Part shown: positions 36,386 through 44,714 of the stretch, piece after piece
Numbering within the stretch: position 1 is the stretch's first letter
Layout of the letters: each line of letters begins with the position of its first letter
Origin: Ruminococcaceae bacterium AB4001
GTDB lineage: Bacteria > Bacillota > Clostridia > Saccharofermentanales > Saccharofermentanaceae
Direction of reading: 5' to 3'
Length of the DNA: 64,000 bases
NCBI GenBank assembly: GCA_000621765.1
Contig: JHXJ01000005.1
Location: 1-64,000 of the forward strand
Program-made: the position numbers and the translations under genes
The notes under the pieces: model-generated
The model's database searches: none
Told to the model about the DNA's origin: nothing
Seen by the model: only the letters and a program-made list of their open reading frames with translations

Positions 36386-37246
36386 TTACTTGGGTAACGG
36401 CAGAAGGCTCCTGGTACCAGCCTTATATTCGGCATAACCGGGCTTTTTGGATTGTCTCTTATCTGCCATGGGAATGCTTACGGCAAAGAACATAAGCGTA
36501 TTAACAAGTGCTCCCGTAAGGAGCCACCAGCGGGCGGGCATGACCGATACCGCCTGAATGCCTATTCCCCACCACATGAGTATCTCGCCAAGATAATTAG
36601 GATGTCTTGAATACTTCCAAAGACCTGTGCGTATCAGCCCTTTGCATCCGCTCTTTCTGTACTTGTGCATCTGCATGTCAGCGAAAAGCTGCAGTGTGGC
36701 AGCACCCAGACAGACACATGTTCCGATGATACTCCCTATATTTGCAGCCGCACCTTCTACGGCAACATAGACCGCAGGGATTACACATGAATACACGACC
36801 AGCGTCGGGAACATATGGATACCGGCAAAGTTTATCAACGGATACATCTTTCCGGTTTCCCGGGAGAGCTGGGTATAGCGCCAGTCCTGATGGTAAAGTC
36901 CGCCGAAACCAAATGCCCAGTTTGCCGTAAGCCTGATGCCCCAGTATACGATCGAGATTATCAGCAGGAGCGTCGCCGGCGTCATCCCGAACGAGAACGC
37001 ATATGCAGCAATTATCACTATCGGCTGGACGCTCCAATACGGGTCATAAACAGAAGCATTGCCGAAAACAAGACTGAAGATGAATACGAATACTGTTGCA
37101 GCAACATCCGATATCAAAAGAGCGAGCCAAAAAGGGAACGGAAGAGCCAGATAGACTATTATTCCGAGAACAGATGCCAGCACATAGATAACGGCAATGA
37201 CAAAAAGGCTTTTCGGCTTGCTGCTCTTAATGGTATCCATAATCAA
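36386..37246 (-). CDS. DUF1295 (steroid 5-alpha-reductase-like) membrane protein
   Basis: The 286-aa protein has about seven helices. The C-terminal hallmark is SRHPNYLGEILMWWG, shared with isoprenylcysteine methyltransferases and steroid reductases (PF06966). DPYWSVQP and GFGGLYHQDWRY are also typical of DUF1295. A lipid-modifying reductase or methyltransferase role is possible, but no bacterial substrate is established that I know. It is 3 bases downstream of surE on the same strand. Confidence 0.88.
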   Translation of the reverse strand: MIMDTIKSSKPKSLFVIAVIYVLASVLGIIVYLALPFPFWLALLISDVAATVFVFIFSLVFGNASVYDPYWSVQPIVIIAAYAFSFGMTPATLLLIISIVYWGIRLTANWAFGFGGLYHQDWRYTQLSRETGKMYPLINFAGIHMFPTLVVYSCVIPAVYVAVEGAAANIGSIIGTCVCLGAATLQLFADMQMHKYRKSGCKGLIRTGLWKYSRHPNYLGEILMWWGIGIQAVSVMPARWWLLTGALVNTLMFFAVSIPMADKRQSKKPGYAEYKAGTRSLLPLPK

Positions 37247-37249
37247 AGA

Positions 37250-37963
37250 TCAGCTGTAATTCTTTACTTTTCCGACCGACACGTATTTCCCGATCACGGC
37301 TTTAAGGTCAGTGCCTTCTTCAGCCTCCCATACAGGTTCGTAATCGATCATATAAGTGATCCTGTCACCGTCGGTCTTAACGGGGTTATAACAGCCGGTA
37401 AAGAACGGTTTCTGGGATACGGTACAGTCATACTTTATTCCCTTGCATTCTTCAGCAGAACATCCGGGGAAATTGACATTCCATATCTCATTTATTCCGA
37501 GAGGTTTATCAATAAGTTCAGCAGCGATCTGCTCTATATATCTGTCTGTAGCGCCGTGCGTGCCTTCATGGTATTCCGAGAACGCTATGGTGTGACAGCC
37601 TTCATTTGCTGCCTCAAAAGCAGCACCGCAGGTTGCAGAATACTGAATGCTGGAGGCAATGTTGTATCCGGCATTTATCCCGCAGAAAACTGCATCGGGC
37701 TTCCAGGGCAGAACGGCATTTAAAGCAACGCATATACAGTCAGAAGGTGTTCCTGTTGTTGCAAAAGCGCGTACCCCTTCGACCGGGAAATCAACCGGCC
37801 ATACATCTATCGGATCCCAGAAGGTCGCAGCATGTGACATGGCACTGAACTGCTTCTGAGGGGCAACGACCCAGACTTCACCGAACTTTTTCGCGACCGA
37901 AGCAAGTCTTGCGATACCTTCTGAGGTTATTCCGTCATCATTTGAAATCAAAATCTTTTTCAT
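37250..37963 (-). CDS. surE: 5'/3'-nucleotidase SurE
   Basis: The 237-aa metal-dependent phosphatase removes phosphate from nucleoside monophosphates and short polyphosphates. The N-terminal ISNDDGI (Asp9, Asp10), VVAPQKQFSAMSHA, TGTPSDC and GINAGYN motifs form the active site. It lies 15 bases after the nitroreductase gene and 3 before the DUF1295 gene. Confidence 0.94.
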   Translation of the reverse strand: MKKILISNDDGITSEGIARLASVAKKFGEVWVVAPQKQFSAMSHAATFWDPIDVWPVDFPVEGVRAFATTGTPSDCICVALNAVLPWKPDAVFCGINAGYNIASSIQYSATCGAAFEAANEGCHTIAFSEYHEGTHGATDRYIEQIAAELIDKPLGINEIWNVNFPGCSAEECKGIKYDCTVSQKPFFTGCYNPVKTDGDRITYMIDYEPVWEAEEGTDLKAVIGKYVSVGKVKNYS

Positions 37964-37978
37964 CTATTACCTCTTCTG

Positions 37979-38749
37979 TCAGGTTTTCAGTCTGTATACG
38001 GCATTAAGATTAAGCTGTCTGAAGTTGCCGTCATCAGGTGTCAGTTTACGTTCAAAAGCAATGCCTTCGTGCTCCAGGCAAAGATCGAGGAAAAGCATGA
38101 ATATGCCAATGTCGATGCTTCCAAAATATGCAAGTCTGAACGGCGGGATTATGCCGTGCTTCCCAGGGCGCCTGTAGCGGTATACATCAAGTGTACCGTC
38201 TTCTTTATTGATAACCTTCCACGGCTGGATATTGCATGCTGTGGGTGTAAGTCTTACAACTTCAGTTATCCCGTCCATGACAGGACCTTCCCAGAACTCT
38301 CCGGCCGGCACGCGGTTAAATGTCGAAAGATCTCCCGGAGTGCGGAATTTGGAATCATCATCTATCTTGCGGATTGCCATCATGATGACGTACTCGAGCC
38401 CTTCAAACCTTCTCTCCTTAGTCCTTCCGACACCGAACCAGAGTGGTCCTATTCCTCTGTTTGTAAGCCAGAGATCCAGTTGTTCGCCGATATAACCTAT
38501 GTTCTGGAGATATCCGGGCTTCTTCTCGCTGTATATCAGGATGCAGTATTCTTCTCCCCTGTTGCAGCTCGTCTGGTTTCCCGGAACTATCTTGATCTTT
38601 GTTTCTATGCCGTCAAAAAGGGGCGTGAACTTATACCACATCGTCTTGATCTCTTCGAGCTCCTCAGCGGTAATCTTCTTACCGTCCGGCTCACCATACC
38701 GGTGAAACGACTTGCGCTTGAAGATCATGTCGTAATAGGCTGCATCCAT
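37979..38749 (-). CDS. nitroreductase-family protein
   Basis: The 256-aa protein resembles the TM1586-type nitroreductase family (PF14512), an internally duplicated single-chain version of the FMN nitroreductase fold. Visible motifs are IFKRKSFHRY at the N-terminus, GPLWFGVGRTKERRFEG, and TPTACNIQPWKV, which corresponds to the SxxNxQPW flavin-site motif. Electron donor and substrate are unknown. It starts the nitroreductase-surE-DUF1295 run. Confidence 0.85.
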   Translation of the reverse strand: MDAAYYDMIFKRKSFHRYGEPDGKKITAEELEEIKTMWYKFTPLFDGIETKIKIVPGNQTSCNRGEEYCILIYSEKKPGYLQNIGYIGEQLDLWLTNRGIGPLWFGVGRTKERRFEGLEYVIMMAIRKIDDDSKFRTPGDLSTFNRVPAGEFWEGPVMDGITEVVRLTPTACNIQPWKVINKEDGTLDVYRYRRPGKHGIIPPFRLAYFGSIDIGIFMLFLDLCLEHEGIAFERKLTPDDGNFRQLNLNAVYRLKT

Positions 38750-38858
38750 AAGTGTCCTGCTCCCTTAAAAAATATAAATAATTCTATCACAACACTTTGT
38801 GTTTTTATGTTCATCCCAACAGATACATATTTTCGAAAACCTTACTAAAACCAAACCT

Positions 38859-38904
38859 AAGAGGGCTGTCTCTTTAGCAAAAACGCTTCTGAGACAACCC
38901 TCTT
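38859..38904 (-). terminator. terminator of the GH9 cellulase gene
   Basis: Arms AAGAGGGCTGTCTC (38859-38872) and GAGACAACCCTCTT (38891-38904) pair with one mismatch. The minus strand continues AGGTTTGGTTTTAG. Confidence 0.75.
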
Positions 38905-38926
38905 TAAGTTCAGTTTAAGACTAAGA

Positions 38927-41188
38927 TCAGCCCTGGCTCTCTACGTAAGCAAAGAGGAATACGACAGGTGAATTCCAGTAGATCGTAACCTCATTGAGAG
39001 AGTATGCCTGATCGTTGTCGGCATAGCACAAAGCAGGTGCAGTTCCTGTAAGTGCGGTTGATGCGTAAGGATCCTCGAGATTCTGGTTAGGACCGCCTGC
39101 GATCATGCCGGGAACAGCTGAGCCAACAGCCTCAGAAGGTCTGTGGTGAGGTGACGAAGGAGTCAGCGTACCGTAACCTGTCAGGAAGCAGTAACCTGTT
39201 CCGTTAGTGCCGAGCAGATAGTTGAGCTGCTCTTTTGCGATCTCGCCGCCCTTGTCAGTTCCGCTTACTGCATCATAAAGAAGCATATACATACCGTTGT
39301 TTGCGATAGTCATGTTGCTTCCCCAAGGATATTCGGTAAGTGAAGAATTATAGCTGTCTGCTGCTGCAGCGGCTTCAATCGAAGAAAGACCGCTCATGAA
39401 GCTTGCGAGAACGGCATCATAGAACTTACCCTTTGATACGGGTGATGAAAGATAAGCATATCCCGCATAAGCGCCTACGCCCTGCCATCCGAGATCAGCA
39501 GCACAGGGAACACCGTTTCCGATAAGAGCGCAGAAAGCGTCATCGTACTTTGAATCACCTGTTGCCTTAAAGAGCTCTGCATATGCCCATGCTCTCTCGT
39601 CTGCGTCGTTCTGGTCAGGATACTCACCTGTAACGATTCCGTCAGGGTTAACTGCGCCCTCAAAGCTCTTGTGTGCATCGAGATAATCAGCAGCCTTAAC
39701 AGCAGCTTCAAGGCACTCTGCAGCGAAATCATTGTCAATACCGGAATAGATGTTTGTAGCCATAGCCATGACAGCTGCGAAATCACCGGTTGCCGTTGTT
39801 GAAACAGGGCAGACAATGAGTTCTTCAGTTTCCTTTTCAGGCATTACGAATCCGGGGAAGTTTGCGCAGGTAACCTTATGGTAAACACCGCCTTCTTCAT
39901 TCTGCATCTTGAGGAGCCACTCCAATTCGAATCTGACTTCATCAAGAACATCAGGAACACCGTTGCCTGACTCAGGGATACCGAGTTCATCATCAAATGC
40001 ATCCGGATAGAGGCTGTAAGCGAGCATAAGGTCTGCAGCTGCCTTTGCACCGGAAACTACATATCTTCCGTAGTCGCCTGCATCATGCCATCCGCCGGAA
40101 ACATCTATCTTTTTGTCTGTTCCGTAGATCGTAGCCTCACCCGAGTGGCACTCAGGATGTGCATAGTCACCGGCCATGTCAGAAGAAAGTTCAACGCCGC
40201 ATCTCTGCAGATAGAACATACGGAGTGTTGCATCAAAAGCATCATCGTAGACGTTTTCGCCGATAGCGAATTCAAAGGATTCAAAATCGCCTGCAACGAT
40301 CTTATAAGTACCGGGAGCCGTAACGGATGAGAAGTCGAATCTTGCTTCGTCTCTGCCTGTAGCAGCATTAAAAGTTGCAGCTTCAACATCACCGTCATAA
40401 ACGCTGTTACCGGAAGCAACGTCAACAACAGACGCCTTGGAACCGATTGCATCACCGTGGATGACTGCGACCTTGGCAGCATCCGGCAGATATCCGACCT
40501 GGTTGATATTGATCTCAGGTGCGCTGGTGCCGGCAAAAGCACCCTCTTCATAACCGGAGTCATCAATACATTTCAGGTCGATATTATCGAACATGACAGA
40601 GTGAGCTGCATGATCTGCAGCGCCGTCGAATTTACCCATATTGAAGCAGAGACGGGGCGCGGGATCGCTGGCTTCTTCCATCGTGAAAACGAAATCGAAA
40701 TGCTGGACCTCAGGAGAGATCTGGATCGTCTCGATGTGGTAAGGATGGTAGTCGCTACCGTTGATCTGGATCCTGTACTCAACATCACGTTCAATGGTCG
40801 AATAAACATCGAACTGGATCTCATACTGGCAGTTCTGATAAAGGCTGAATCCGTCGTAGAAGATCTGGTTTGCCCAGTTGACCTTACCCTCATTTGTGAT
40901 ATCGACCTGCAATTCGCCCTTGTCATTAACAGCGTATGTGGATTCACCACCCTCAAGATACTGTCCCCAGGCGTGCTCAGCAGAAGAGAAATCACCATTG
41001 TCGATCATGTTAAAGCCCATGATGGAATCGGGATCGTAAGTGGGCTCTGTCTCCTCTTCAGATGCAGAAGTCTCTGTCTCGCTCTCAGAGGAGTCCGTTG
41101 TTCCCTCTGTGGGCGGTGTCATTACACATGAAGCTGCGCTGATGAGCATACAGCCGGTCATGATGACACATATAACTTTTTTCTTCAT
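38927..41188 (-). CDS. GH9 endoglucanase lipoprotein with CBM and Ig-like domains
   Basis: The 753-aa exported enzyme has a lipoprotein-type signal (Cys21 in AASC), an acidic Ser/Glu linker (about 26-52) and a CBM4_9-type module (about 55-210; MIDNGDFSSAEHAWG). The CelD-type Ig domain (223-310; ININQVGYLP) and GH9 catalytic domain follow. The catalytic base pair lies in GGWHDAGDYGRY (Asp369, Asp372), HHRPS at 681-685, and the acid in SLNEVTIYWNSP (Glu733). It cuts beta-1,4-glucans and is probably tethered to the outer membrane face, not a cellulosome, since no dockerin is present. It stands alone with its own terminator. Confidence 0.94.
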   Translation of the reverse strand: MKKKVICVIMTGCMLISAASCVMTPPTEGTTDSSESETETSASEEETEPTYDPDSIMGFNMIDNGDFSSAEHAWGQYLEGGESTYAVNDKGELQVDITNEGKVNWANQIFYDGFSLYQNCQYEIQFDVYSTIERDVEYRIQINGSDYHPYHIETIQISPEVQHFDFVFTMEEASDPAPRLCFNMGKFDGAADHAAHSVMFDNIDLKCIDDSGYEEGAFAGTSAPEININQVGYLPDAAKVAVIHGDAIGSKASVVDVASGNSVYDGDVEAATFNAATGRDEARFDFSSVTAPGTYKIVAGDFESFEFAIGENVYDDAFDATLRMFYLQRCGVELSSDMAGDYAHPECHSGEATIYGTDKKIDVSGGWHDAGDYGRYVVSGAKAAADLMLAYSLYPDAFDDELGIPESGNGVPDVLDEVRFELEWLLKMQNEEGGVYHKVTCANFPGFVMPEKETEELIVCPVSTTATGDFAAVMAMATNIYSGIDNDFAAECLEAAVKAADYLDAHKSFEGAVNPDGIVTGEYPDQNDADERAWAYAELFKATGDSKYDDAFCALIGNGVPCAADLGWQGVGAYAGYAYLSSPVSKGKFYDAVLASFMSGLSSIEAAAAADSYNSSLTEYPWGSNMTIANNGMYMLLYDAVSGTDKGGEIAKEQLNYLLGTNGTGYCFLTGYGTLTPSSPHHRPSEAVGSAVPGMIAGGPNQNLEDPYASTALTGTAPALCYADNDQAYSLNEVTIYWNSPVVFLFAYVESQG

Positions 41189-41352
41189 AATAATCCTCCA
41201 ATAAAGAATGGAATTTCTTTACAACAAAGGGATTATATCATCACGCCAAAGCAAATCATATCAAATAAACCTATATATTTGTCATTAGGAGCTCTGCCAT
41301 CGTCCCGGGATAAAGCCCTGCTGAGTCATTGGTTTCCGGAGGCGGTTTATGG

Positions 41353-41391
41353 GAAAAGAAAAACCGCAGCTGCATAATGCAATTGCGGTTT
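41353..41391 (-). terminator. terminator of tRNA-Gln
   Basis: The hairpin AAACCGCA...TGCGGTTT (41361-41368 with 41384-41391) is followed on the minus strand by TTTTTCTTTT. Confidence 0.88.
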
Positions 41392-41395
41392 GGAT

Positions 41396-41469
41396 TGGCT
41401 GCCGAACAAGGATTCGAACCTTGACAAACGGTGTCAGAGACCGGTGTGCTACCGTTACACAATTCGGCA
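41396..41469 (-). tRNA. tRNA-Gln (CTG anticodon)
   Basis: The 74-base cloverleaf includes an encoded CCA. The seven-base acceptor pairs fully (TGCCGAA with TTCGGCA), with U1-A72 and discriminator G73 as in other tRNA-Gln. The D arm is GTGT/GCAC with GG, and the T arm is CAAGG-TTCGAAT-CCTTG. The anticodon loop CTCTGAC gives CTG, reading CAG. The 27-43 pair of the anticodon stem is C-T, a mismatch. Confidence 0.92.
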
Positions 41470-41489
41470 ATGCGTTTTACAACTCGGGA

Positions 41490-41518
41490 ATTATAGCAAA
41501 TAGAAATCCGAAAATCAA
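41490..41518 (-). promoter_or_regulatory. tRNA-Gln promoter
   Basis: On the minus strand TTGATT (41513-41518), 17 bases, TATAAT (41490-41495), 20 bases before the tRNA. Confidence 0.75.
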
Positions 41519-41572
41519 TATAATAAATAAATCTTTTGATGCCGCTTCAAAAGTTTCTTCTCCGGACAGGTC

Positions 41573-42166
41573 TCAAACCGGGTCCAAAGGCGGCATCGCC
41601 CCTATTTCCGTAAGCTTTTCCCTGACTTTACCCATATCTTCGTATATCGGAATCTTGTTTGCCGGATTGCGGAGCGCATAAGCCGGATGATATGTTGTCA
41701 TGATGTAATATCCGTTCTTCTCGATAAAACGGCCCCTGACATCGTGCATGACAGGCTTGGTTCCGAAAAATCCCTCATATGCCGTCGAACCGCAGAGCAG
41801 GATGACTTTAGGTCTTACGAGCATGAACTGCTCGGCAAGAAGCGGCTTGCAGGCACGGATCTCCTCAGGCGTAGGTCGTCTGTTCTGGGGAGGTCTGCAC
41901 TTTGCGATGTTGCAGATATGGTAGTCGTCATTTGTGAAGCCGTAGCTTCCGAGAAGATTCTGGAGGAGCTGGCCTGATCTTCCGACGAAGGGCATACCCT
42001 GGATATCCTCGTTCTCGCCGGGAGCTTCACCTATGATCATCAGAGGCGCCTTCCTGCTGCCTCTGTAGATTACGACATTGGTCGCGCCATCCCTTAATCC
42101 GCAGTTGCGGCACGCCTTGCACCTGGATTCAAAAGCTTCCCACTTCAATTCAAATTCGTCTGCCAT
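41573..42166 (-). CDS. type-4 uracil-DNA glycosylase (Fe-S)
   Basis: The 197-aa repair enzyme removes uracil from DNA. The four cluster cysteines match the type-4 spacing: Cys16-x2-Cys19 and Cys90-x15-Cys106 (AKCRPPQNRRPTPEE). The active-site loop is GEAPGENED and the second motif HPAYALR. PFVGRSGQLL is also conserved. It is coupled in layout to the Smr-like gene, with 9 bases between. Confidence 0.94.
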   Translation of the reverse strand: MADEFELKWEAFESRCKACRNCGLRDGATNVVIYRGSRKAPLMIIGEAPGENEDIQGMPFVGRSGQLLQNLLGSYGFTNDDYHICNIAKCRPPQNRRPTPEEIRACKPLLAEQFMLVRPKVILLCGSTAYEGFFGTKPVMHDVRGRFIEKNGYYIMTTYHPAYALRNPANKIPIYEDMGKVREKLTEIGAMPPLDPV

Positions 42167-42175
42167 ACCGACCTC

Positions 42176-42514
42176 TTACTTAAACATGATGACGGTTATT
42201 CCGTCATTTTGTAATCCCCAGTCCCTGTCACGTGAGGCTTCTGGATGCCTGCTGCTTATCTCACGTCCCGCAGATGAGAACGGACCGAAGTCCTCACCCG
42301 GACAATAAGTCTTTATCATTCCACGGGAAATATATTTGCGGAGTTCAGTCCCCAAAGCCTGCTTTATGGCTCCGCCTGATCCTGACGAACCGTATCCGTG
42401 AACGATCTTGGCAAGGGGCTTTCCTGTCGCCCTTGTGCGGTAAATGCCGTTCTGAAGCTTTACCATAGCCTGTTGTACGGTTGGATGACCCTGTTCGATA
42501 TTGATAATTTCCAT
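42176..42514 (-). CDS. Smr-like domain protein
   Basis: The 112-aa protein contains LAKIVHGYGSSGSGGAIK, the VHGxGxG core of Smr (MutS2 C-terminal) nicking domains. The N-terminal LDLHG element of full Smr domains is degenerate (INIEQGHPTVQQAM), so nuclease activity is uncertain. ATG 42514 has GAGG 9 bases upstream; an extra leader to 42535 is unlikely. It probably forms an operon with the uracil-DNA glycosylase gene, consistent with a nucleic-acid repair role. Confidence 0.75.
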   Translation of the reverse strand: MEIINIEQGHPTVQQAMVKLQNGIYRTRATGKPLAKIVHGYGSSGSGGAIKQALGTELRKYISRGMIKTYCPGEDFGPFSSAGREISSRHPEASRDRDWGLQNDGITVIMFK

Positions 42515-42553
42515 CTTAAGACCTCGCGAAAACATTTCAATTATAACATGATA

Positions 42554-42559
42554 TATAAT
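42554..42559 (+). promoter_or_regulatory. -10 box immediately before the RsuA-type gene
   Basis: A consensus TATAAT. The -35 region (AACATT at 42531-42536) is weak. Confidence 0.45.
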
Positions 42560-42565
42560 GTTCTC

Positions 42566-43306
42566 ATGAGACTAGACAGAATACTTGCAAACAGCGGAAT
42601 AGGAACCAGATCACAGGTCAGGGACATTATTTCTAAAGGCAGCGTCCAGGTTAACGGCGCCGTAGTAAAGGATGCTTCCTCCCATGTTTCAGAGACAGAT
42701 TCGATCACCGTAAACGGAGTTGAGATCAACTGCCAGACGAAGCTCTATTTCCTTTTCGACAAACCCGACGGCGTACTTACCGCCATGGAGGACAAGCGTC
42801 TTCCCTGCGTCGCCGACTTTATTCCGCCGGAACTCATCTCCAAGAAACTCTCTCCCGTCGGACGGCTTGATTACCATACATCAGGTCTTCTCATAATCAC
42901 AAACGACGGTGAACTCTCACACAGGCTCCAGTCTCCCAAATATGAGGTACCAAAAACATACCTTGCTACATTCAGGGGCATCGAATGGACTGAAGAAGAG
43001 ATAAATACAGTCTCAGGCGGATTTACTATCCGCGACAAAGGCTACGCCGAGCAGATCGCTCCCGCAGAATTAAAACCGCTTGAAAAGTCCGGCGACGGAA
43101 CCGCGCAGGCGCTCCTGACTCTTTACGAAGGAAAGACGCATGAAGTCAGAAGGATCTTCGCTCACTTCGAAAAGGAAGTAACCGCCTTAAGACGCATTGA
43201 ACTTGCAGGAATAAAGATAAGCGAGGATCCTGATTCATGCGGAACTTTAAGACCTCTCACAGATGAGGAGCTTAAAAAGCTATTCGATGCAACAGGTCTT
43301 TCCTGA
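42566..43306 (+). CDS. RsuA-family pseudouridine synthase, possibly leaderless mRNA
   Basis: The 246-aa enzyme has an S4 domain (1-50) and the RsuA/RluB/E/F catalytic domain, with nucleophile Asp102 in GRLDYHTSGLLIITNDG and GKTHEVRRIF near the C-terminus. It modifies rRNA uridines; the exact target is unknown. There is no ribosome site before ATG 42566. A TATAAT ends 6 bases before it (42554-42559), so transcription should begin at or next to the A of the ATG. It is divergent from the Smr-like gene with only 51 bases between starts. Confidence 0.9.
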   Translation: MRLDRILANSGIGTRSQVRDIISKGSVQVNGAVVKDASSHVSETDSITVNGVEINCQTKLYFLFDKPDGVLTAMEDKRLPCVADFIPPELISKKLSPVGRLDYHTSGLLIITNDGELSHRLQSPKYEVPKTYLATFRGIEWTEEEINTVSGGFTIRDKGYAEQIAPAELKPLEKSGDGTAQALLTLYEGKTHEVRRIFAHFEKEVTALRRIELAGIKISEDPDSCGTLRPLTDEELKKLFDATGLS

Positions 43307-43343
43307 TCAGGAATCAACTTAAGATCAGACTTAATAAAACTGT

Positions 43344-44702
43344 TTATTCAAACGCGGCATTGATGATCGTCGTGATTACTCTGACAGTCATATCCGGCTT
43401 GTTGACATTTTTATACTGTCCTATGACCAGTGTCGTTTCACCGTCCATCCAGTAGCAGCTAACGCCGAGCTTCTTTGTTATCTCAGGATCGGTTATCTCA
43501 TAGCCAATAAGAATAGGCACATCGGAAAAGATGGAAGGATCGAGCGGATCGCTTCCCTCTTCGTTATATTCGATCAGGATATTCTGGTATACCGCAGAAT
43601 CCTGATCCGAAAGATATACGGGAACGATCCCGGCCTTTGCCTCATCACTTAAGCCTGCCATTATCTGGTCTGAAAGCGGTGTGAGATCCTTATATACAGA
43701 ATAATAGAAAGGATATGTCTCCTGGTCAGCTATCAGCACGCAGGGTTCCGTATACAGCATTGCATCGAACAGCGCGCTTCCGTATTGGTTCGTCACCTGG
43801 TCTTCATCATTCGGAACAACAACATCCGCACATCCGACATAAGGCCCCTGCAGGCCATCCTCGAGAAGCGCTTCCTTAATATATGTGTTGTCCAATTCCA
43901 TATGCCCGAAAACAACTACCGAGCAGTCTGTTCTGTTGTTATTAACTACGCTGATGATAACAAGTGTCGCAGATACGATAACGATCGCTGCGAGCAGCCA
44001 CGAAGTCCAGTTATACTGAATGATGTTCTGCCATTCGCTCTTGTATCTTCCGAAATACTTCGGTTCGGTCTCACGGCGCTGCTGTTCTTTTATCCTGGCA
44101 TCGCGTCTTCCGGAAGCGATATCGTACACTTCGGCGATCTCATCTTCCATCTTAAGTGATTCGGGATCGTCTTTTCCTCTGTAAAGCTTTGACATCTGCC
44201 AGAAGCGGTCATCTATCTCTTTAATGTCTGCCTCTGTACCGAGACCCATATATTCAAGAGCCTGCTCGCGTGTCATATTCGAAACGCCGCTCTTGCCGCC
44301 ATCTGTTTCTTTCATAGGAGAAGCAATGCCCATCTTCTGTAGTGCCTCTTCATAGCTTTTGCAGATGATGGTCTTAAATCTGTCTTCGCAGAATGCAGCG
44401 CACTTCTGGACAACGGGAAGCCCTAAGCTGTCGATAAGAACGAGTGTTTCCAGCCCGCTCTTCTTAAGATTTGCCAGTAAGACTTTTTTACTCCAGGCAA
44501 CATCATTTTCGCCGAGTTCAGGTTCAGCTGCGAAATCGACCGCCATGACCTTGCATGAATGCCTCATTACCATATCGGCTGCATGCATCAGGGGCGTTCT
44601 ATACTGATCTCTAATCGCTGTCCCCTTCAATACAACAAGGACGATGTTATCGTCCTTCCTGTATTCTACGTTTATATGTTCCGAATCAAAAACTTCGTTC
44701 AT
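43344..44702 (-). CDS. membrane protein with STAS-like, J-like and extracytoplasmic regions
   Basis: The 452-aa protein is not one I recognise. Residues 1-125 have strand/helix alternation like a STAS or anti-anti-sigma fold (NIVLVVLKGTAIRDQYR, VMAVDFAAEPELGEND, TLVLIDSLGLPVV). Residues about 144-205 resemble a J domain in outline (TREQALEYMGLGTEADIKEI, WQMSKLYRGKDD), but the HPD tripeptide is absent. One membrane helix lies at about 234-254. The C-terminal 195 residues face outward and look like a solute-binding half domain without a clear family. Lys/Arg-rich RDARIKEQQRR precedes the membrane. It is next to, and 12 bases downstream of, the GH3 gene, so it may be co-transcribed. Confidence 0.7.
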   Translation of the reverse strand: MNEVFDSEHINVEYRKDDNIVLVVLKGTAIRDQYRTPLMHAADMVMRHSCKVMAVDFAAEPELGENDVAWSKKVLLANLKKSGLETLVLIDSLGLPVVQKCAAFCEDRFKTIICKSYEEALQKMGIASPMKETDGGKSGVSNMTREQALEYMGLGTEADIKEIDDRFWQMSKLYRGKDDPESLKMEDEIAEVYDIASGRRDARIKEQQRRETEPKYFGRYKSEWQNIIQYNWTSWLLAAIVIVSATLVIISVVNNNRTDCSVVVFGHMELDNTYIKEALLEDGLQGPYVGCADVVVPNDEDQVTNQYGSALFDAMLYTEPCVLIADQETYPFYYSVYKDLTPLSDQIMAGLSDEAKAGIVPVYLSDQDSAVYQNILIEYNEEGSDPLDPSIFSDVPILIGYEITDPEITKKLGVSCYWMDGETTLVIGQYKNVNKPDMTVRVITTIINAAFE

Positions 44703-44714
44703 TAATCTCCTGTC

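Noticed and set aside
36815-37723. A 302-codon plus-strand frame opposite the DUF1295 and surE genes
   Set aside because: It crosses two well-supported genes on the other strand and lacks a start signal.
38069-38848. A 259-codon plus-strand frame opposite the nitroreductase gene
   Set aside because: Low-complexity-free but unrecognisable product; the minus strand encodes clear nitroreductase motifs.
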